From Candolleomyces eurysporus (taxonomy: Eukaryota; Basidiomycota; Agaricomycetes; Agaricales; Psathyrellaceae), in the NCBI GenBank assembly GCA_027579435.1, contig JANBPK010001040.1, forward strand, positions 1 to 64,000: a stretch of 64,000 bases of DNA, given 5' to 3'. Both the position numbers and the translations under genes were made by a program. The notes under the pieces were generated by a model. That model made no database searches. It was given only the letters and a program-made list of their open reading frames with translations, and was not told the origin of the DNA. Positions 46,936 through 58,937 of this stretch are shown here, in pieces; the stretch's first letter is position 1; the number at the start of each line of letters is the position of its first letter.

Positions 46936-47648
46936 AAAGACGTTACATAAATTCCGTCAATAAAAGAAAATCCACACACACACACCTTCCGGAGGGTCAG
47001 CACCAAGTTTCGGCCTCGAGTGAAAGAAAAATCTGGTTTTGGAGAGAGCAGCCAGGAGAGTATCGGGGTCTAGATGCTCCAAAGACACATGCATTCCCGT
47101 CGAATCGCTGTCCAAGAGCGATGCAAATTGAGCCTCGAGGAGTGACTCAGACTCTCGGAGCGACCGTGCATGGTGCTGATGACAGTGCCCTGTTGCGTCC
47201 GAAGGATAACCTACAGTTGCGAGCCCTGCAACAGCGGTCCGTAGTCAGCTAGTTTGCTGCGTTCCTTCTCTGGCAGCGAGAGGCTGTACGATGTGGCGAG
47301 GGGAAGGAAAGCGGCAAAAGACATCCATACGACCACCCATTTGCCTAGAAGTAGGTGGGGGCGTCTATCAAGCTTAAATTGCGGATGCAAAGTACCAGGC
47401 TCGGGCTTTACGCATCATGCGTCATCAGCACGAACGAGAATGTTGGTGGCTTGCAGCTGAGGGCATCGGTGATGGAGGGACAATTACTGAGCGGAACAAA
47501 CAAGGCCATCAAAGCTGGGCAGGGGGCTGCCAACTCGTTGCTCTCGACTGTCACGATCTCCACGACACATCTTTCGTCTCGCACTTATACCAGCCTCAAA
47601 ACACTTATAATTCAGGAAATAGCACCCCATAGACGCTAAGTAATCCTA
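46936..47648. promoter_or_regulatory. RAD6 upstream region
   Basis: Non-coding. The part from about 47520 to 47648 is conserved with the relic at 39.8-40.0 kb and is likely the promoter and 5' UTR. A CA run occurs at 46975-46985. Confidence 0.5.
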
Positions 47649-48276
47649 ATGGTGAGCCTTTCAGACGGTGGCAGCCACACGAGTCATTGCTCACACCCAT
47701 GCGTGATGGCAGTCGACAACATGCAGACGACGACTGATTCGTGACTTCAAACGCCTCTCAAGCGACCCGCCTGGCGGTGTCTCCGGCAGCCCATGCCCTG
47801 ACAATATCATGCTCTGGAATGCGGTCATCTTTGGGCCAGGTCCGTGTCTCATGCAGTACGCGTGTGGCTTGCTGTTAATACTCTCTCCCGCAGCCGATAC
47901 CCCTTTCGAAGATGGGACATTCAAGCTAACATTAACGTTCGACGAATCCTACCCCAACAAACCCCCCACCGTCAAGTTTTTGTCGCGCATGTTCCACCCC
48001 AACGTGTACACCAACGGAGAGCTTTGCTTAGACATCCTGCAGAACAGGTGGTCTCCGACGTACGACGTGGCTGCCATCCTCACCAGTATACAAAGTCTGT
48101 TGCACGATCCCAATCCCAACTCCCCTGCGAATGCAGAAGCCGCCCAGCTTTATCGGGAGAATATGAAGGAGTATGTGAGGAGGGTGAAAGCGACTGTGGA
48201 AGAGAGCTGGTTGGACCCGGAGGAGAGGATCGATGAGGGTGAGGGGTCGACTGCTGGCAGTCCGTCCTCTGCCTGA
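47649..48276 (+). CDS. RAD6: Ubiquitin-conjugating enzyme E2 Rad6/Ubc2 (170 aa)
   Basis: Exon 1 is the ATG alone (47649-47651). A 61-nt intron (gtgagc...ggcag) follows, then exon 2 (47713-47839), a 54-nt intron with a gtccgt donor, and exon 3 (47894-48276). The product reads [16 protein letters not shown], then [20 protein letters not shown] and [20 protein letters not shown]. The HPN motif is in [20 protein letters not shown], whose C (in ELCLDIL) is the catalytic cysteine accepting ubiquitin; [20 protein letters not shown] follows. Rad6 works with RING E3s in histone H2B and PCNA monoubiquitination and in N-degron degradation, in nucleus and cytosol. The C-terminus carries an acidic/Ser extension ([20 protein letters not shown]) like yeast Rad6. 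It is intact and highly conserved. Confidence 0.95.
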
Positions 48277-49539
48277 TTCTTCGAGATGAGCCTACATGCT
48301 CGTCGCTACTAGGAGGGAGAGCCTCACCGTCATAATCAGTGTGTCGTCCCCACCCCTTGTTGCATTTTTCATTTTTTTTCTTCTCCTCTGTTTCCTTCTC
48401 ACCACCGGCCATAAAAAGTTGCATCTATCTCACATTGCCACCTGGTAATTCCCTTCGTTACTTGCTCCCTCCACCCTGGGTGTGTGGTCGGTCGCCATGC
48501 CTTTACGGACAGTTGTCGTGGCCGACCCTCATTAATCAACCACCTTTTCCCCGTTTGGGTTTCTCTGGCCCTTTTAGTCTTTCAAGCTCATCCATATGTA
48601 TTTGTGGCTCACGCATCCCAGTCAGAACTCTAGTAAATGTATTCTCTTATCCATCTAATAATCGATTTATCGCTGCACCGTCATTATCGTTAAGAGTCTC
48701 TCTAGGCCTCCATCGACGACGGTATCAGAGCGGATATGCGGATGATGGATGGATGGATTTGTTCGACTTCTTCGGCGCTTCCTCCTAGCCGGTTCCTCCC
48801 TCTTGGGAACCTTCTTTCCATCCTTGATCGGACTGTTTGTTGCTGATATCATCTTATTCTTTGTCTTCTTTGCTCTTCTTTCTTTCTCGTTCTCAGGCAG
48901 GCAGGCCGTCCTTGTTGCAACCACTGAGAAATTCCCGATTCGATCTGTCGGGGTCGGGGTCGGGGTCGGGCTCGGTGTTCCAACATATCATGGGCAATTT
49001 GAGGAGTAATTCAGTATATATGCGTGTTCGTTTCCGCATTTACTTTGCCATCCCCTTTTTTCCTTCCTTTCAAGTCTTCCCTCATCCTTCCAACAAACGT
49101 TAACACTGGCAGCCTTCTTTCTCTTATATCGTATACCGTCTTCTGGATCTTACTTGGAAGCTCGGCGACCGGCTGGCTGCCTTGTGCTTCTCCGTAAAGC
49201 GTGCGCGTCCTGAATTTCCATATTCAATGGGGGCTGAGATCGCCGTTATTTGGTGGCATTGAGGATGATATCGACCAGCGGGTACGCAGCACGCTAGCGC
49301 TCTCTCCGAGTTTCTGGGGTGCGCTACCACTTCGTGCTACGCCGATATTACAATACATTGGGGTGCGACGTGCCAGTGGTAGATGGTTTGCTCTGTCTCC
49401 GGGCTGGTCAGTGCCAAACAAGGAGCCTCCAACTTCATCCGACTCTCATATCCGGATCTTCGTGTGTTAGCTAGCAAACATTTGGCTTATCGTGTCCATA
49501 GTTTTGTTTCCTAGAGTGTGATTTATTTTCTAACAGATG
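48277..49539. other. RAD6 3' flank and left spacer of the F-box array
   Basis: Pyrimidine-rich sequence to about 49130 includes a (ggggtc) hexamer repeat at about 48948-48975. 49140-49539 is the first copy of the F-box array spacer (gtgcttctccgtaa, gtcctgaatttccata, ggctgagatcgccgttat), which recurs after FB2, FB3 and FB4. No gene supported. Confidence 0.6.
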
Positions 49540-51234
49540 CTACATATTACAAGAGGAGCTTCGAAACGAATGGTAGTCTACAATACGAACAGCAAACCCG
49601 TCTTCACGCGTTTTAGCTCGAGACAAGGAACGACCGGATGAAGGACATAACCCAGTCAACTGCGCCAACTGCCCATTCACAAGGTCCTCAACCTGTATAG
49701 GCGTCATCTGTGTTTGACCCGCGCTGACCGGCAGGCAGCTCGGAGTGTCAACATAGTTGTAGTGAACGACTCCCCTCCTGGTCACCAGTGGCAACATTGT
49801 TCCAGGCGTGTAATCGGATATGTACATAATGCGATCATTGGCAAAGTGCGAGTAATTAGCAGGGAAGTCGAAATCGCATTGCAATTCGAGCTGTATGTCG
49901 TCTTCCCGGTCGCCGATCTTGAGTCTATAACGGAATGAACGAACATGTTCATAGGGAAGCGAGTCGCGGGTAATAAAGTCGAAAGTCATCAGTCCAAGTT
50001 GGTTCTGTAGCCAAGGGGAGGGAGTGAGTATGCCGAGCATATCTGGCGGTAGTGGAAGAACGAATCCTGGAGTCACAAAATCCCGCTGCGGGATGAAGAC
50101 AGTGCCTGTTTCGTTAACGACTTGGTCTCTAGGCGGGACTCTCCACACAGAAACGGAATCAAGGCGTATGTGAGCGATGATGTTCCTCGAAAGAAGCGTC
50201 TGTGAGCAGGGAGTTAGATGGAAAAGATGAGATTACGGGATCACGTACCGCGAGGGTTGATATTGATTCATTCAAAGTACTGGGAGGCGCATAACAATAG
50301 AGTCCCCTGATGAAATCCCAGACAATAGCGACGTGCCGATAGCTAAGGTATACGCAGTTGTGTCGCATGTGAAACTGATACACCGCCCAATGGTCGCTCT
50401 GTTCTGCTTTGAAGCCTCGGGAGCAAAGCAGAGTGAATGCCGCATCTGCATCACTTGGAACAATCTCGTAGATCACAATCTGACTAGATAAAATCGTACC
50501 CGATAAGAAGATGAACATGAACAAAGGCTGCTTGAGAAGATGGACGTACTCGGCATGCTCACGACCGCCCGGAAACATGAGCCCAACTCTCAGCCGGCTT
50601 TCATCACCTTCAGCGCCTGTAATCTCGAGACCTAGACCCCTCCCTCTTTTATACTCACTGAAGCTTTGCCTCGCGACAAGTACCGGAGTTTCGAAGGGTT
50701 TCTGACCGACTTGACCCAAATCAAAGAGACCGAGGGATTCCTCGGTGCGGGCAATGAAATACCTCCCGCCTGGAACCAAGAACCGGCTGGTGTTGATCTC
50801 ATGATCATCGTTCATCAGAACAACGACACTTGACAGAGGTTTTAATTCGATCTCTTCCCCTTCTTGCTGAGTGATGCTGTTGCGATGCTCTGCGAGTATT
50901 CGACTCCACCGATGCGAACCGAAAGCTGCTCGAATGAGCTCAAGAAGGTTCATGTCATCGATATTGCCGTACGAAGGGATGAAGAGCGCCCGTTCTCGAC
51001 AGAAAGAGCGAAAGATGGGCTCCCAGACCTGTCTTTGAAAGATCTGGTCGTGAAGAGATCGACACACCTGATAGAAGAAGGGGTTGAGTTATTAGAGGAG
51101 ATGTCTGCATCGAGTCAACACCGTACGTGGCTTAAGGAGAGAATATCTTGCGCCTCCAAATGGCGGATGATCTCGGACCATAGCTCGACTGGTACGTCTC
51201 CTGCAACTTGACGCTCTCGCTCTTCTTGCATCAT
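49540..51234 (-). CDS. F-box protein FB1 (528 aa, three exons)
   Basis: Exons on the minus strand are 51234-51127, 51067-50249 and 50199-49540. The F-box spans the first two exons: VPVELWSEIIRHLEAQDILS, intron after LSLSH, then VCRSLHDQIFQRQVWEPIFR. This is the Skp1-binding motif of SCF ubiquitin ligases. The rest (SRFLVPGGRYFIARTEESLG, LFDLGQVGQKPFETP, SRLRVGLMFPGGREHAEYVH, IVWDFIRGLYCY, WRVPPRDQVVNETG, DYHSFRSSSCNM) is a beta-rich region without a named domain, as in many Agaricomycete F-box proteins; it presumably binds substrate. It is the leftmost of four tandem copies with identical exon layout and is intact. The 108-nt first exon is invariant in length across copies. Confidence 0.87.
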
Positions 51235-51996
51235 TCTGAAAATAAGAGCCTTGTGAACTCAACTTGAGGTGAAGAGATGAGATGTAGGTGGAAGGGGACA
51301 ACCCCGGGGCCGTTGCCAATACTATTTGTCATTGCCACATGTGAACGTGATCAGATAATCTAATCTTCGGCGTTTAGCAACATATATACGAGCTCAAAGT
51401 CCAACTTCATGGACCTCGAGATCTTGGCTCCCAATTCCTTCACCAGGACGCCTGCAGTACGACGTCACGGATCCGGACAACGACACAATTTCTACTCATA
51501 ATGTGGGACGATGTCGACGTTCCTATCATGAGTCTCCGCGAGGCCATGGGAGAGAGATTCTTCGCTATTTATGAGCGCAGGGGTGGGTTCCCCGTTTACA
51601 CACGTAAACGCATGTAAAATCTACTTGGAAAGTTGCCTTGTGTCTCCCAGTAACACGCTCACGTCCTGAATTTCCATACCCAACGGGGGTTGAGGCCGCC
51701 GTTATCTGAAGGCATTCGAGACGATATTGATTAGCTAGTCCACAGTACGCTAGCGCTCCCTCCGAGCCTTTGGAGTTGTGCTATCACTCTGAATTACGCC
51801 AATACTACTATACATCGAGGTGCGACATGCGAGTGGTAGACGGCCTGCCCTCTTTTCCGGGCCTTTCAGTGCCAAACAAGGGGCCTCCAACTTCGTTCGG
51901 CTCTCGCATCCGGATCTTCATGTTAGCTAGCAACTATTTGGCTTATCGTGTCCATAGTATCGTTTTCCGGAGTGCAATTTATAGCTCCAACAGATG
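51235..51996. repeat. F-box array spacer 1-2
   Basis: The right flank of FB1 holds its promoter, including tgatcagataatctaatctt at about 51349-51370, 115 nt before the ATG. The rest is the array spacer (gtcctgaatttccatacccaa, ggttgaggccgccgttatct) shared with the other intergenic regions. No gene. Confidence 0.75.
51349..51370 (-). promoter_or_regulatory. Conserved GATA-like upstream element of FB1
   Basis: The sequence tgatcagataatctaatctt, containing AGATAA and the inverted TAATCT, sits 107-122 nt upstream of the ATG in all four F-box copies. In FB2 it is altered (gatcagatgctaatct). Confidence 0.5.
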
Positions 51997-53744
51997 CTAC
52001 TTATTACAAGAGGAGCTTCGAAACGAATGGTAGTCTACAATATGAAGAACAGTCCTGGCTTCACGCGTTTGAGCCAGATACAAGGAACGACCAGATGCGG
52101 GACATAACTTGGTCCGCTGCGAGCATAGCCCGATACTAGAGTCCTCAACCTGTATAAGTGTCATCTGTGCTTGACCTGACGCCCTGGCTGGCAGGCAGCT
52201 CGGAATTCCAACATAGGTGATGTGAATTGCCCCATCTTCAAGTTTGGGCCACAGTGCCAACATTGTTCCAGCTGTGTGCTCGGATACGTCCCCCAGGCGA
52301 AAACGGACGAAGTGCGAGTATTCAGTAGGGAAGTTGAGATTACGTTGAAATTCGAGCTGTATGTCGTCTTCCTTATCGATGACCTTGAGCTGATAACGGG
52401 ATAAACGAAGATGTTTATAGGGGGAGGAGTGATGGAGAATAAAGTCAAAGGTCGTCAGTCCAAGTTGGTTCTGTAGCCAGGAAGAGGGGGCAAGGGCATT
52501 GATCGCAGCGGGAACGTCTGAATCTAGATCCAGCGACAGTGGAAGAACGACGTGTGGAGCCACAAAGTCCTGCTGTGGGATGAACACGATGCCTCTTTCG
52601 TCAACTACCTCGTCTAAAAGCGGGACTCTCCACACAAGAACGGAATCACGGTGTATGTGAGCGATGATGTTCCCCGAAAATAGCGTCTGTTAACAATCAG
52701 AAACAGGGAGTTAGATGGTTGAAGGATGAGTGTCCGAGATCACGTACTGCTAATGGAAGTAATGATGGCCCGTCCAAGGTATGGGGAGGCAGAATATAAC
52801 AACGTTCCCGAATGAAATCCCAGATAATGCCGACGTGACAATAGATAATGTATATGCAATTGTGTCGCATGTGAAACCGATACAACGCCGAATCGTAGTT
52901 CGGTTCTGCTTTGAAGCCGCGGGAATAAAGCAGAGTGAACGTCGCCTTCGGAGCGGTTGCAACAATGTCATAGATCGCAATCACATTAAATGAATTCCCA
53001 CCTGATAAGAGGATGAACATGAACAAAGGTTGCCCGAGGAAATGGATGTATTCGTTATACTCACGACCGCGTGAAAACACAAGCCCAACTCTCAGCCGGC
53101 TTTCATCATCTTCAACACCTACAATCCCGAAACCTACATTGCCGCCCATACTGTACCTCTGGAGACCTTGCCTGGCGACAAGCTTTGGGGTTTCGAGGGG
53201 TTTCTGACCAACTTGACCCAAATCAAAGAGACTGAGGAATATCCCACCGCAGGCAATCAGATACCTCCCGCCTGGAACCAAGAATCGGCTAGTATTGATC
53301 CCATGATCATCGTCGTGCATCGTCGGAACGATGACACTTGACAGAGGTTTCAATCCGACCTGTTTCCCTTCTTGGTGAGCGATGCTGTCGCGGTGCTCTG
53401 CGAGCATTCGATTCCACCGATGCAAACCCAAAGCTGCTCGAATGAGCTCAGGAAGGTCCATGTCATTGATATTGCCGTAGGAAGGGGTGAAGAGCGCCCG
53501 TTCTTTACAGAAGGAGCGAAATATGGACTCCCAGAGCTGTCTTTGAAAGATCTGGTCATGAAGAGCTCGGCACACCTGGTAAATAAAGGGGTTGATTGAA
53601 TATATGAAAGATGTCTGTATTGAATCGACGCCGTACGTGGCTTAAAGAGAGAATATCTTGTGGCTGCATGAAGCAGATGATCTCGGACCACAGCTCTACT
53701 GGTACATCTTCCGCGACTCCACGCTCTCGCTCTTCTTGCGCCAT
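51997..53744 (-). CDS. F-box protein FB2 (541 aa, three exons)
   Basis: Exons on the minus strand are 53744-53637, 53575-52748 and 52686-51997. The F-box is VPVELWSEIICFMQPQDILS then VCRALHDQIFQRQLWESIFR. The C-terminal region follows FB1: SRFLVPGGRYLIACGGIFLS, LFDLGQVGQKPLETPKLVAR, RLRVGLVFSRGREYNEYIHF, WRVPLLDEVVDERG, DYHSFRSSSCNK. It is intact. It is the most divergent copy in the second exon, with a short insertion giving 828 nt against 819-822, and in its upstream element. Confidence 0.87.
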
Positions 53745-54575
53745 TATAGAAATAAGAGCTTTATGAATTCAATTTTGAGGCGAAGAGATGAGATGCAAGA
53801 GGGAGGGGACAATCTTCATGGACAGGATCGATGCTGCCACAATGTCAACGTGATCAGATGCTAATCTATTTAATTCGTCCTCGGCGTTTAAGAATATTAG
53901 TGCAACCGACGCCCAAAGGGTACCATCACATAAACCGGTACGAGACCCCGCCTTTCAAGGTGTACCCCGGGAGATTTGACTCACAATTTGGACAGGATGC
54001 CTGTAATATGACCTCACAGATCTGGACACCGACACAGCTTCTATTCCTAGGGTGAGGGACCGTAATCCCCGCTAGGTCACGGCTGAGACGATCTTGGCGA
54101 CTTATAAATGGAAGAGTGGGTCTTAGGAGACGACGTATCTGCAGGGTGCTTAAACATTGCTTCTCTTGATTGAAGATCGTGCCGATCTTGAACCACCTCT
54201 GAGGAAGATCGGATGCCCTGTTTTCTCTCAAGTTAAGAGGATGAGTCCGACAATGAGCTAGGATCCCCATTGACACATATTCCAACGGTCCTGGTAAACG
54301 CATTGTATGGTTTACTTTGGAAATCGGCGACAGCCTGGCTGCTTTGTGCTTCTCCGTAACGTGTGCCCGTTCTGAATTTCCATACCCGGGGCTGAGGTCG
54401 CCGTTATCTGGTGAAATTCAAGACGACATCGATATTAATATACATCGAGGTGCGGCGTGCGAATGGTAGATGATTCGCTCTCTTCTTCGCGCTTGTCAGT
54501 GCCAAATGAAGAGCCTCTAACCTCATTCCATTCTCATAATCTTTTTTAAAGTGACATTTATAGCTTCAGCAGACG
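53745..54575. repeat. F-box array spacer 2-3
   Basis: FB2 promoter side with the altered element at about 53851-53887, then spacer sequence shared with the other intergenic regions (tttgtgcttctccgtaacgtg, gaatttccatacccggg). No gene. Confidence 0.7.
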
Positions 54576-56284
54576 CTACTTATGACAAGACGAGCTTCGA
54601 AACGAATGGTAGTCTACAATATGAGCATCAACACCGTTTTCGCCCGTTGTATCCAAATACAAGGCACGACCAGATGCAGGATATAACGCAGTCAAGTGCA
54701 TGTCACTAGGATCCTCAGCCTGTATAGGCGTCATCTGTGTTTGACCTGCTCTGGCTGGCAGGCAGCTCGGAGTGTCAACATAGACGTATGGAACCACTCC
54801 CCCCTTGGTCATCAGTCCCAACACTGTTCCGGGTGTGTAATCGGATATGTAATTCATGCGATTATTGGCGAAGTGCAAGTATTTAGCAGGGAAGTCGAAA
54901 TCACATTGCAATTCGAGCTGTATGTCGGCTTTCTGGTCGATGGTCTTGAGTCGATAGCGGGATGAACGAAGATTTGCATAGGGGCGTGAGTGGCGGGTAA
55001 GAACGTCGAAGGTCATTAGCCCATGTTGGCTCTGTAGCCAAGGGGAGGAAGTGAGGATCCTGAGCACAACTGGAACAGGCGGAAGGGGAAGAACGAATTC
55101 TGGAATCACAAAGTCCCATTGTGGGATAATTAAAGTGCGTGTTTCGTCAACGACTTGGTCGATGAGCGGGACTCCCCATGCAGAGACGGAATCACGGTGT
55201 ATGTGAGCGACAATGTTGCCCGAAAAAAGTGTCTATTAGAGATCAGAGACAGGAAATTAGATGGATGAAGGATGAGTTTACGGGATCGCATACCGCGAAG
55301 GTTGGTCTTGACTCATTGAAGGTACTGGGAGGCACATTACAATAGCGTCCCCCAATGAAATCCCAGACAATGGCGACGTGCTGATAACCAAGGTATATGC
55401 GGTTGCGTCGCATGTAAAACGTACACAACAACGAATGGTGGTCGGTCGGTTCCGCTTTAAAGTCTTGGGAACAAAGCAGAGTGAACGTCGGATCCGGATC
55501 GGTTGGAACAATGTCGTAGATCACAATCCGACTAGATGAATTCAGACCCGATAAGAAGGTGAACATGAACAACGGCTGATCGAGGAAATGGACATACTCT
55601 GCACGCTCATAGCTGCTTGGAAACAGGAACCCAACTCTCAGCCGGCTTTCATCTCCTTCAACGCCTATGATCTCGAGACCTGCACACCCGCTCGCCGCAT
55701 ACTCACTGAGACTTTGCCTCGCAACAAGCAATGGAGTTTCCAGGGGTTTCCGTCCGACTTGACCTAAATCAAAGAGATCGAGGGATGCATTGTCGCGGGT
55801 AAAGAGATACCTCCCGCCTGGAACTAAGAACCGGCTGTTTTGGATCCCATGATCTTCGCCCATTGGAACAATGACACTTGAGAGAGGTGTTAATCCGATC
55901 TCCTCCCTTTCATGCTGAGTGATGCTGTCGCGGTGCTCTGCAAGCATTCGATTCCACCGGTGCGAACCGAAAGCTGCTCGAATGAGCTCAAGAAGGTCCA
56001 TGTCATCGATATTGCCGTACGAAGGAATGAAGAGCGCCCGTTCTCGACAGAAGGATCGAAATATGGGCTCCCAGACCTGTTTTTGAAAGATCTGATCGTG
56101 AAGAGCTCGACACACCTGGTAAAGAACGGGTCGTGTTAGCATATGAAGGGTGCCTGCATCGAATCAACGCCCGTACGTGGCTTAAGGAGAGAATATCTTG
56201 GGGCTCCAAATGGCGGATGATCTCGGACCATAGTTCTACTGGTACGTCTCCCGCGACTTGACGCTCTCGCTCTTCTTGCGCCAT
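54576..56284 (-). CDS. F-box protein FB3 (528 aa, three exons)
   Basis: Exons on the minus strand are 56284-56177, 56115-55294 and 55232-54576, all in phase. It contains VPVELWSEIIRHLEPQDILS and VCRALHDQIFQKQVWEPIFR (F-box), SRFLVPGGRYLFTRDNASLD, LFDLGQVGRKPLETPLLVAR, IVIYDIVPTDPDPTFTLLCS, IVWDFIGGRYCNVPPSTFNE and DYHSFRSSSCHK. The acceptor of intron 2 is aatag where the other copies have cacag or acag. It is intact and closest to FB4 in exon 2. Confidence 0.87.
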
Positions 56285-57232
56285 TCTAGGTCAGGGCCTT
56301 ATCAAAATCAACTTTGAGGTGAAGAGATGAGATGCAGGAGGGAGGGAACAACTTGAACCTCCATGGGCTCCAGGACTGTCGCCAATATTTGTCATTGCCA
56401 CAATGTGATCAGATAATCTAATCTTCGGCGTTCAAGAACATGCAACCGATGCCCAAACTTGAAGGACCATCACACCATCACCCGGTACGAGACTCCCGCT
56501 CTCATCTCTTGGCAAGGACGCCTGTAGTACAATACCATGGGACCCGACAACCACACGGTGTCTATTCCTAGTGTGGGACGAGGTCGACGTACCTCCTTGA
56601 GTCAGGATCTTCGCAGTTTATGAGCGCAAGAGCGGGTCGAAGGAGACGACGGATTTGCAGGCTTTTCAGCCTTTCTTCTCTTGGTCGAAGACCATGCACT
56701 GGAGATCTCGAACCAGCACTGAGGAAGAAGATCAGATGCCCTGCTTTCTTTCAAGTTGGGAGGATGAATCTGACAACGTGCCAGGATCCCCATTCACACA
56801 CGCGGCATTCCAACGATCTTCGTAAACGCATTGTAAACCTTACTTGGGAAATTAGCGACAGGCCGGCTGCCTTGTGCTTATCCGTAACGCATCCGCGTCC
56901 TGAATTTCCATACCCAAGGAGTGTTGAGGTCGCTGTTATTGGGTGGCATTCGAGACGAGATCGATTAGCGGGTATGCTGCACGCTAGCGCTCTCTCCGAG
57001 CTTTTGGGGGGNTGTGCTACCACTTTGTGTTACGCCGATATTACTATACATTGAGGTGCGACGTGGCAGTAGTAGACGGTTTGCGATCTTCTCCAGGCTT
57101 GTCAGTGCCAAACGAGGAGCCTCCAGCTTCATCCGACTCTCGCATCCGGATCTTCGTGTTAGCTAACAACCATTTGGCTTATCGCGTTCATATGAGTGCT
57201 TTCTAGAGTGTGGTTTATATCTTCAACGGGCG
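56285..57232. repeat. F-box array spacer 3-4
   Basis: FB3 promoter with the conserved element tgatcagataatctaatctt (about 56406-56425), then shared spacer. An N follows a G-run at 57012. No gene. Confidence 0.7.
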
Positions 57233-58937
57233 CTACTGACGACAAGAAGAGCTTCGAAACGAATGGTAGTCTACAACATGAATGGCAATGCCAGCCTCTC
57301 CACGCACTTTAGCCAGGGACAAGGAACGACCAGATGCGGGACATAACCTGGTCGGCTGCGCGAACGGCGTGATACTAGAATCCTCAACCTGTATTAGCGT
57401 CATCTGTGTTTGACCCGCTCGGGCTGGCAGGCAGCTCGGAGTGTCAACATAGGTGTAGTGAACCAGTCCCCCCTTGGTCCACAGTGCCAAAATTGTTCCA
57501 GGCTTGTAATCGGATATGTACCCCATGTGATGACCGGCGAAGTGCAAGTATTTAGTAGGGAAGTTGAAGTCACATTGAAATTCGAGCTGTATGTCATCTT
57601 CCCGGTCGATGATCTCGAGTCGATAACTTTGGGATGTACGAAGATATTCATCAGGGAGGGAGGGGCGGATCAGGAGGTCGAAAGTCATCAGTCCAAGTTG
57701 GTTCTGTAGCCAAGGGGAGGGAGGGAGGACGTCGAGCACATCTGGAACAGACGGTAGTGGGAGGATAAATTCTGGAGCCACAAAGTCCCGCTGTGAAATA
57801 ATCACAGTATCTGTTTCGTCAACGACTTCGTTCATGAGCGGGACTCTCCATACAGAAACAGAATCACGGCGTATGTGAGCGACGATGTTGCCCGAGAATA
57901 GCGTCTGTTAGCAATCAGAAACAAGGAATTAGATGGCTGAAGGATGGATCTACGGGATCACGCACCGCGAGTGTTTTCATTGACGTAGTGGGAGGCGCAT
58001 TACAATAGCGTCCCCCAATGAAATCCCAGACAATGGCGACGTGCTGATAGCTAAGGTATAAGCGGTTGTGTTGCATGCGAAACGCATGCAAGTAGCTACT
58101 CGATTCTGCTTTGAAGCCTCGGGAGCAAAGCAGAGTGAACGTCGGGTCCGGATCGGTTGGAACAATGTCGTAGATCACAATCCGACTAGTTGGGATCATA
58201 CCCGATTAGAGGATGAACATGAACAAGGCTGCTCGAGAAAATGGACGTACTCTGCAGACCTATGAAAGCCTGGAAACACAAGCCCAACTCTAAGCCGGCT
58301 TTCATCACCTTCAACGCCCATGATCTCGAAACCTGCACCCCTGTCTCTTCTACGCTCATCGAGACTTCGTCTTGCAACAAGTAATGGAGTTTCGAGGGGT
58401 TTCCGACCAACTTGACCCAAATCAAAGAGATCAAGGGATTTATCGCTGCGGGCAATGAAATACCTCCCGCCTGGAACCAAGAACCGGCTGGTCGCAATCC
58501 CATGATCCTCGGTCATTGGAACGACGACACTTGACACAGGTTTCAATCCTACCTCTTCCCCTTCTTGCTGAGCGATGCTGTTGCGATGCTCTGTAAGCAT
58601 TAGACCCCACCGATGTGAACCCAAAGCTGCTCGAATGAGCTCAAGAAGGTCCATCTCATCGATATTGCCGTACGAAGGGATGAAGAGCGCCCGTTCTCGA
58701 CAGAAGGACCGAAATATGGACTCCCAGACTTGTCTTTGAAAGATCTGCTCATGAAGAGCTTGGCACACCTGGTAGGCAAAGGGGTTGAGTTAGTAGATGA
58801 AGTATGCCCACATCGAATCAATGCCGTACGTGGCTTAAGGAGAGAATATCTTGCGGCTCCAAATGGCGGATGATCGCGGACCACAGCTCTACTGGTAGGT
58901 CTTCCGCGACTCGACGCTCTCGCTCTTCTTGCACCAT
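57233..58937 (-). pseudogene. F-box protein FB4, broken in exon 2
   Basis: Exons on the minus strand are 58937-58830, 58768-57966 and 57904-57233. Exon 1 (VPVELWS is LPVELWSAIIRHLEPQDILS here) and exon 3 (WRVPLMNEVVDETDTVIISQ to DYHSFRSSSC) are intact. Exon 2 is 803 nt, not a multiple of three as in its relatives. At about 58225 one A is missing from a run (gaacaagg against gaacaaagg), which shifts LEQPLFMF into a wrong frame. A few codons later the conserved FLSG reads with TAA in place of the second Leu codon (TTA). The stop cannot be explained by a homopolymer error, so this copy is probably a recent pseudogene truncated after about 225 residues. Such a product would keep the F-box and lose most of the substrate region. 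Confidence 0.8.

Noticed and set aside
56620..57054. Coding gene in the F-box spacers
   Set aside because: Equivalent ORFs in the other spacers are shifted or interrupted; conservation is at DNA level only.
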